From Ewingella sp963519305 (GTDB lineage: Bacteria > Pseudomonadota > Gammaproteobacteria > Enterobacterales > Enterobacteriaceae): a stretch of 64,000 nucleotides of DNA. This document shows, in pieces, positions 59,640-64,000 of the stretch. A model generated the notes under the pieces. It saw only the letters and a program-made list of their open reading frames with translations, was not told the DNA's origin and searched no databases. Position 1 is the stretch's first letter. Each line of letters opens with the position of its first letter. Both the position numbers and the translations under genes were made by a program. The DNA is taken from assembly GCA_963519305.1 (NCBI GenBank), contig CAUQMS010000008.1, positions 62,001-126,000 on the forward strand, given 5' to 3'.

Positions 59640-60317
59640 ATGGCCGACAATAGTGACACCAATGCCCTGAGAGGCCGTTTTCGTGGTTTTTACCCCGTGG
59701 TTATCGACGTAGAAACGGCAGGATTTAACGCAAAGACTGATGCACTGCTGGAAATCGCCGCCATCACCCTGAAAATGGATGCAAATGGCTGGCTGGAAAC
59801 CGACGAGACGGTACATTTCCACGTTGAACCTTTCGAAGGTTCGATTCTGGTGCCGGAAGCGCTGGCCTTCAACGGTATTGATCCGAGCAATCCGCTGCGT
59901 GGTGCCGTAAGTGAATACGACGCCCTGCATGAAATTTTCAAAGTCATCCGCAAAGGGATGAAAGAACAAAATTGTAACCGGGCCATTATCGTGGCGCACA
60001 ACGCCAATTTTGATCACAGTTTTTTGATGGCGGCCGCAGAACGCGCAAGCTTGAAACGCAATCCGTTCCACCCCTTTGCCACTTTTGATACCGCAGCCCT
60101 GAGCGGTTTAGTGCTTGGCCAGACTGTACTGGCTAAAGCCTGCATCAGCGCAGGCATGGCGTTTGACAGCAGCCAGGCGCACTCTGCCCTGTATGATACG
60201 GAGCAGACCGCAGAGTTATTCTGTGAACTGGTAAACCGTTGGAAACGCCTAGGCGGCTGGCCGCTGCCGATCAATTCAGATGATGAAACAGCGCAAACGC
60301 AAGAGAATGACGTCTAA
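59640..60317 (+). CDS. rnt: Ribonuclease T
   Basis: RNase T is a DEDDh 3'-5' exonuclease that trims tRNA and 23S rRNA ends. From the ATG at 59640 it has 225 residues. The four acidic ligands and the catalytic His lie in VVIDVETAGFN (Asp, Glu), AHNANFDHSF (Asp) and HSALYDTEQT (His, Asp). The frame could extend to 59607, but the E. coli enzyme starts at the position chosen. The C-terminal tail is slightly longer and acidic. It is convergent with grxD and shares a terminator. Confidence 0.96.
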   Translation: MADNSDTNALRGRFRGFYPVVIDVETAGFNAKTDALLEIAAITLKMDANGWLETDETVHFHVEPFEGSILVPEALAFNGIDPSNPLRGAVSEYDALHEIFKVIRKGMKEQNCNRAIIVAHNANFDHSFLMAAAERASLKRNPFHPFATFDTAALSGLVLGQTVLAKACISAGMAFDSSQAHSALYDTEQTAELFCELVNRWKRLGGWPLPINSDDETAQTQENDV

Positions 60318-60349
60318 ACACTGACGATGTTTTCCCAAAAATTCAGACA

Positions 60350-60384
60350 AAAAAAGAGCGACTCATTGAGGTCGCTCTTTCTAT
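60350..60384. terminator. Bidirectional terminator between rnt and grxD
   Basis: AAAGAGCGAC (60353-60362) and GTCGCTCTTT (60371-60380) form a perfect 10-bp stem with an A-run before and Ts after. Confidence 0.92.
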
Positions 60385-60430
60385 TTACACGTTTCAGCGG
60401 TTGCCTGACACAAAGCCAGGCGCGCTGATA

Positions 60431-60784
60431 TTACTCGGGTTGCTGCTCTTCTGAAGATTTGTACTTCTCAGCGGTTTCTTTGATCAGCGTCTGCAACTCA
60501 CCACGTTGATACATCTCAATGATGATGTCACAACCGCCAACCAGCTCACCATCCACCCATAATTGCGGGAAGGTTGGCCAGTTTGCATATTTCGGCATTT
60601 CAGCACGGATATCTGGGTTTTGCAGAATATCAACATAGGCAAAACGTTCGCCACAGGCTGAAAGCGCCTGCACAGCCTGAGCGGAGAATCCGCAGCTAGG
60701 CAACTTCGGTGAGCCTTTCATGTACAGAAGGATTGGGTTTTCGGAAACCTGCTTCTGGATTTTTTCGATAGTGGTCGTGGTCAT
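60431..60784 (-). CDS. grxD: Grx4, monothiol glutaredoxin
   Basis: Grx4 (GrxD) binds a [2Fe-2S] cluster bridged with glutathione and takes part in iron-sulfur delivery with BolA-type proteins. The 117-residue protein has the monothiol active site CGFS in LPSCGFSAQA (Cys near residue 30), the glutathione-binding WPTFPQLWVDGELVGG, and GGCDI. Length fits E. coli (115). In E. coli its level responds to iron status; here ryhB lies 34 kb away. Confidence 0.96.
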   Translation of the reverse strand: MTTTTIEKIQKQVSENPILLYMKGSPKLPSCGFSAQAVQALSACGERFAYVDILQNPDIRAEMPKYANWPTFPQLWVDGELVGGCDIIIEMYQRGELQTLIKETAEKYKSSEEQQPE

Positions 60785-61269
60785 TTATTGCTTCCTCAAG
60801 CCAAAACTGGCTGTCACGGTCATTACTCATTGATGCGCAGGGCACTGTCTGGAAATGTGCGCCACTTGTCGCTTAACGTCTATTGTAACGATGGCGGGCT
60901 TTGGATAAAAACGCCAATTTTTGCAGGGTCTTTCCCCCCGGCTTTCATTCATCCGTTGGCATCATCACTTTTTAATCAAAGTGTCTGATGGCTCGCAATA
61001 ATAAACATTCATTCAGAATAACATTTTTGACCGTTGAGTTTAACTCTCTTGTGACTGAGTTGAGCTGGTCAGAGCACATTTTTAACTCTCTGATAAAAGA
61101 TGGTTTTTAGAACTGAAAACGGCCATTTTTACAGCACTTTCAATGCTATTAACTTTTTCTCACAATATGATCTACAATCGAAGCAATTCGTGCTGTTTTG
61201 TCTGCTTCTTTTGGGCAATACTCTGACATCTCTGATGTTTAACCTTGGGCCAATATTGGTAACGACGCC
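60785..61269. other. grxD/mepH divergent region
   Basis: A 485-bp gene-free region between grxD (minus) and mepH (plus). The sequence TTTAACTCTCT is repeated near 61036 and 61080, within a longer imperfect direct repeat beginning ACATTTTT. mepH lacks a strong ribosome site. No promoter could be fixed by eye. Confidence 0.55.
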
Positions 61270-62118
61270 ATGCGTTTATTGTTTACGCTTTCCGTGCTGT
61301 TCTTTACCCAGCTGTTTCTGAATCTGGCGCATGCTTCGCCACAAACTAACGTTGCTGCCGATCAGCGGAAAAGCCACGTCAGTCAGGCAAAACCTGATGA
61401 GAGACGAAAGCGAAAAGCCGTTGCCCGAACCAGTAAAAAATCAAAATCAGAGCCAGTGAAAGAACAAAAAGCAAAAGTTAAAGAAACGAAAAAAGTCACC
61501 AGCACCAAGCGGGTTCGCAATGAGCATTCTGAAAAGAAAACGGCTAAAGTGACCCACAGCAAAGTGACAGCGAAAAAAGAAAGTCGAACGATTGCGAAAA
61601 ATGAGACCAGTAAAAATAGTAAAAAAGCCTATGGTCGCCATCGAAAATCCAAAGACGTACTCGCGAAAGATACCAAACCGATTGCTTTAAGTGCGGCACA
61701 TAAAAAACGTTATCAACATGCGCAACAGACCGCGATGACCAAACTAATGCACCAGGTAGGTAAGCCTTATCGCTGGGGAGGCACTTCTCCCAATACCGGT
61801 TTCGATTGCAGTGGTTTAGTGTATTACGCGTATAAAGATCTAATTCGTATAAAAATGCCACGTACCGCCAACGAAATGTACCACCTTCGGGATGCGGCGC
61901 CGGTTAAACGCGGTGAGCTGGAGAGTGGCGACTTAGTCTTCTTCAGAATCAATAACCGGGGCGCAGCAGATCATGTCGGCGTCTATGTAGGAAACGGTAA
62001 GTTTATCCAGTCCCCCCGCACAGGTGAAGAGATCAAAATCACCTCACTGGGCGAAGATTACTGGCAAGATCACTATGTTGGCGCGCGTCGCGTGATGACG
62101 CCTAAAACGATTCGTTAA
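61270..62118 (+). CDS. mepH: MepH, murein DD-endopeptidase (NlpC/P60)
   Basis: MepH cleaves D-Ala-mDAP crosslinks so that new peptidoglycan can be inserted. The 282-residue precursor has a signal peptide (MRLLFTLSVLFF..., cleavage after AHA near residue 22) and a very basic Lys/Ser/Thr-rich linker (about 30-145). The C-terminal NlpC/P60 domain has catalytic Cys in TGFDCSGLVYYAYKD, His in ADHVGVYVGNG, and the end YVGARRVMTPKT, as in E. coli YdhO/MepH. It acts in the periplasm. Confidence 0.95.
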   Translation: MRLLFTLSVLFFTQLFLNLAHASPQTNVAADQRKSHVSQAKPDERRKRKAVARTSKKSKSEPVKEQKAKVKETKKVTSTKRVRNEHSEKKTAKVTHSKVTAKKESRTIAKNETSKNSKKAYGRHRKSKDVLAKDTKPIALSAAHKKRYQHAQQTAMTKLMHQVGKPYRWGGTSPNTGFDCSGLVYYAYKDLIRIKMPRTANEMYHLRDAAPVKRGELESGDLVFFRINNRGAADHVGVYVGNGKFIQSPRTGEEIKITSLGEDYWQDHYVGARRVMTPKTIR

Positions 62119-62222
62119 GTCCGCGGTACCGCTAATCAGCAATGAATAGCATTTAACGAAACGTTTATGAAACAGTCACTCGCTAAGACGGTATTTTGCG
62201 AAAGATGTAAAACAGATTAGTG

Positions 62223-62261
62223 AAAAGGGCGAGTCCTGTTAAAGGAATCGCCCTTTTTTTC
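62223..62261 (+). terminator. mepH terminator
   Basis: AAGGGCGA and TCGCCCTT with an inner TCCT/AGGA stem, followed by TTTTTTT; it lies about 105 bp after the mepH stop. Confidence 0.85.
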
Positions 62262-62300
62262 TGACCTTTTTACTCTCAGCGGATGAAGGTAGAAAAAGGA

Positions 62301-62390
62301 TCAGTGCATCACTGCGGTAAAACTGAAAGCCATAATCATTGCCAGTGCGCCAACCACAGTAATGAGAGCAAATTTCAAATTGGTATCCAT
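62301..62390 (-). CDS. ynhF: YnhF, 29-residue membrane protein
   Basis: A very small inner-membrane protein starting MDTNLKFALITVVGAL and ending FTAVMH, with one membrane helix. E. coli YnhF is also 29 residues, begins M-S-T-D-L-K-F and ends in T-A-x-x-H, and sits beside purR. The ATG at 62390 has AAGGGG 5-6 nt upstream. A longer frame to 62576 has no start signal and is not used. The function is unknown. Confidence 0.88.
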   Translation of the reverse strand: MDTNLKFALITVVGALAMIMAFSFTAVMH

Positions 62391-62724
62391 TAAAACCCCT
62401 TCTGGATCAAATGTGGCCTTTTTATAAGCCATACAGTTTGTGTGCCAACGCATTTTCTCACAGTTTTGTTTTAAAATCCCGTGATCATTCCCTGCGTTAC
62501 GAAGACTTTTTACTTCCCCTTTACCAAGATATAAGAGAAAATTCGCGGTTACCACACTGCGTGCGGGTCGATTCATTCCGATGTTCTTTCAGACAGTTGT
62601 CATTCTCTGAAAACCCACCAACGATTTCACTGCTCATCTCTTTTTCAGCAGTCAGATCCACGCAGGCAAACGATTAACATAATGCTAACGTGCTAAAGCA
62701 CGTCAGACAGGAGTCATTCTTTTC
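62391..62724. other. ynhF/purR divergent region
   Basis: A 334-bp region with no further gene. It holds a PUR-box-like site at 62664-62679 and a small hairpin ACGTGC-TAAA-GCACGT at 62688-62703 just ahead of the purR ribosome site (AGGAG). Confidence 0.6.
62664..62679. promoter_or_regulatory. PUR-box-like operator upstream of purR
   Basis: AGGCAAACGATTAACA matches the PurR operator consensus ANGCAAACGNTTNCNT at 14 of 16 positions. It is about 46 bp before purR, fitting the known autoregulation of purR by PurR with hypoxanthine or guanine. Confidence 0.65.
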
Positions 62725-63750
62725 ATGGCAACGATAAAAGATGTCGCAAAGCGGGCTGGCGTTTCCACCACAACCGTGTCGCACGTCATCAATAAAACAC
62801 GTTTCGTCGCCGAAGAAACTAAAGCCGCCGTGCAGACAGCGATAAAAGAGCTGCACTACTCCCCCAGTGCGGTGGCGCGTAGCCTCAAGGTCAACAATAC
62901 CAAATCGATCGGATTGCTGGCGACATCCAGCGAAGCGCCCTATTTTGCCGAAGTGATCGAGGCCGTAGAAAACAGCTGTTTTGCCAAAGGCTACACACTG
63001 ATTTTGTGTAATTCGCACAATAATCTCGATAAACAGCAGGCCTATCTGGCCATGCTGGCGCAAAAACGCGTCGATGGTCTGCTGGTCATGTGCGCGGAAT
63101 ATCCTGATGCGCTGCTTGATATGCTCGAAGAGTATCGCGCGATCCCGATGGTGGTGATGGACTGGGGCGAAGCACGGAAAAACTTTACCGACAGTATCAT
63201 CGATAATGCCTTTGAAGGTGGCTATATGGCCGGGCGCTATCTGATTGAACGCGGTCATCGTGATATCGGTGTGATCCCCGGGCAATTGGCCCGCAACACC
63301 GGTGGCGGCCGCTTCCAGGGCTTCGTCAAAGCCATGACGGAGGCCAATATTCCGCTGCGTGAAGAGTGGGTGGTTCAGGGCGATTTCGAGCCTGAGTCGG
63401 GCTATCAGGCGATGCATAAAATATTGATGCAGAAACAGCGTCCGACAGCGGTATTCTGCGGCGGTGACGTCATGGCGATGGGCGCTATTTGTGCCGCCGA
63501 TGAAATGGGTCTGCGGGTGCCGCAGGATATTTCGGTGATCGGGTATGATAACGTGCGCAACGCCCGTTACTTCTCCCCAGCACTGACGACTATCCACCAG
63601 CCAAAAGAGCGCCTGGGTGAGATGGCATTCACCATGCTACTGGATCGTATCATCAGTAAGCGTGAAGAATCGCAGACCATTGAAGTCCATCCCAAACTGG
63701 TTGAACGCCGCTCGGTAGCCGATGGTCCTTACCGCGATTATCGTCGTTAA
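62725..63750 (+). CDS. purR: PurR, purine repressor
   Basis: A LacI-family repressor that binds PUR boxes when loaded with hypoxanthine or guanine and shuts down purine synthesis genes. The 341-residue protein starts MATIKDVAKRAGVSTTTVSHVINKTRFV (by region), the usual helix-turn-helix plus hinge helix with SPSAVARSLKVN. The C-terminal periplasmic-binding-protein-like domain has ARYFSPALTTIHQPKERLGEMA. Length equals E. coli PurR. purU at 15-16 kb is in the same one-carbon/purine network. Confidence 0.97.
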   Translation: MATIKDVAKRAGVSTTTVSHVINKTRFVAEETKAAVQTAIKELHYSPSAVARSLKVNNTKSIGLLATSSEAPYFAEVIEAVENSCFAKGYTLILCNSHNNLDKQQAYLAMLAQKRVDGLLVMCAEYPDALLDMLEEYRAIPMVVMDWGEARKNFTDSIIDNAFEGGYMAGRYLIERGHRDIGVIPGQLARNTGGGRFQGFVKAMTEANIPLREEWVVQGDFEPESGYQAMHKILMQKQRPTAVFCGGDVMAMGAICAADEMGLRVPQDISVIGYDNVRNARYFSPALTTIHQPKERLGEMAFTMLLDRIISKREESQTIEVHPKLVERRSVADGPYRDYRR

Positions 63751-63774
63751 CAGCGTAGCGCTGAAAGTCATTAC

Positions 63775-63805
63775 CTAACGCCTGCCTATTTGCAGGCGTT
63801 TTTAA
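63775..63805. terminator. Terminator between purR and punR
   Basis: AACGCCTGC (63777-63785) and GCAGGCGTT (63792-63800) form a perfect 9-bp stem with a 6-nt loop and a T-run on the plus side; it ends purR. The A/T flank on the other side is weaker. Confidence 0.9.
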
Positions 63806-64000
63806 TTGCGCAACCACTCGTGGTTAAGCGTGGGAGTATCGCCCAGATAATCCAAAAGCCATGCCAGCGCCGGAGACTGGTTACTCTGATCCCAGGTCAG
63901 ACAGCAGGCACTTTCTGGAAATGCTGTAGCTAACGTCAGCACACGTAGTTTTTGCTGCGAGATCCAGTCTTCAACCAGATGCACCGGCATCATTCCTACG
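63802..64000 (-). CDS. punR: PunR (YdhB), LysR-family regulator, C-terminal part only
   Basis: The last 65 codons of a LysR-type regulator whose start lies beyond the right edge. The C-terminus has SACCLTWDQSNQSPALAWLL and the end NHEWLRN, matching E. coli YdhB/PunR, which activates the nucleoside exporter PunC and is encoded next to purR in the same convergent arrangement. The internal Met at 63993 is not the start, because the frame is open to the window end and aligns with the effector domain. Confidence 0.88.
   Translation of the reverse strand, partial: VGMMPVHLVEDWISQQKLRVLTLATAFPESACCLTWDQSNQSPALAWLLDYLGDTPTLNHEWLRN

Noticed and set aside
61030..61095. Imperfect direct repeat with TTTAACTCTCT upstream of mepH
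   Set aside because: Only two short copies, no flanking target duplication, and no mobile-element features; noted as sequence only.
62674..63597. 307-codon minus-strand frame
   Set aside because: It is antisense to purR; the repressor is clearly the real product.

Overview
The window looks like a chromosomal segment of an Enterobacterales bacterium, most likely a Yersiniaceae-type genus (Rahnella, Ewingella, Rouxiella or Serratia-like). Nearly every core gene (opp, adhE, tdk, hns, rssAB, ychJ, purU, psp, sap, tyrS, pdxH, anmK, slyAB, nemRA, gloA, rnt, grxD, mepH, purR, punR) has a recognisable E. coli counterpart. The blocks, however, are joined in an order unlike E. coli. The genus is inferred from remembered gene families, not from a search.

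Layout. 0-9.8 kb: opp oligopeptide permease (oppC partial, oppB, oppA), a 1.15-kb gene-free oppA upstream region, ychE, adhE, tdk and hns. 9.9-16.3 kb: uge-ugd (UDP-galacturonate supply) in the hns-rssB slot where E. coli has galU, then rssA-rssB, ychJ, purU and a single tRNA-Tyr with a stringent-type promoter. 16.4-20.7 kb: an accessory island with a C39-peptidase ABC exporter, its HlyD-type adaptor, a 63-codon precursor with a double-glycine-type leader (a candidate class II microcin), and a 29-codon hydrophobic mini-ORF that could encode immunity. 20.7-26.0 kb: pspF / pspABCD-ycjX-ycjF with a sigma54 promoter. 26.0-33.0 kb: a RyhB small RNA with two Fur boxes, a COG0523 metallochaperone GTPase with a Zur box, and sapABCDF. 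33.2-46.0 kb: a mixed accessory stretch holding a carboxymuconolactone decarboxylase/AhpD-type protein, dtpA, a GAF-GGDEF protein, an AraC regulator, an alpha/beta hydrolase plus metallo-beta-lactamase-fold pair divergent from a LysR regulator, a small membrane protein, a PAS-GGDEF-EAL protein, a DapA-like aldolase and gstA. 46-64 kb: conserved pdxY, tyrS, pdxH, mliC, anmK, slyB/slyA, ydhI-ydhJ-ydhK, ydhF, ydhL, nemR-nemA, gloA, rnt, grxD, mepH, ynhF, purR and the 3' end of punR.

How the genes work together. Three peptide-related uptake systems (Opp, Sap, DtpA) occur in one window. The most novel unit is the exporter/precursor locus at 16.4-20.7 kb: the ABC protein should remove the 15-residue leader and, with the adaptor and a TolC encoded elsewhere, export a 48-residue peptide. 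The RyhB gene and the Zur-controlled GTPase lie next to each other and form a small metal-starvation neighbourhood. I saw no insertion sequence, prophage, rRNA operon or CRISPR array.
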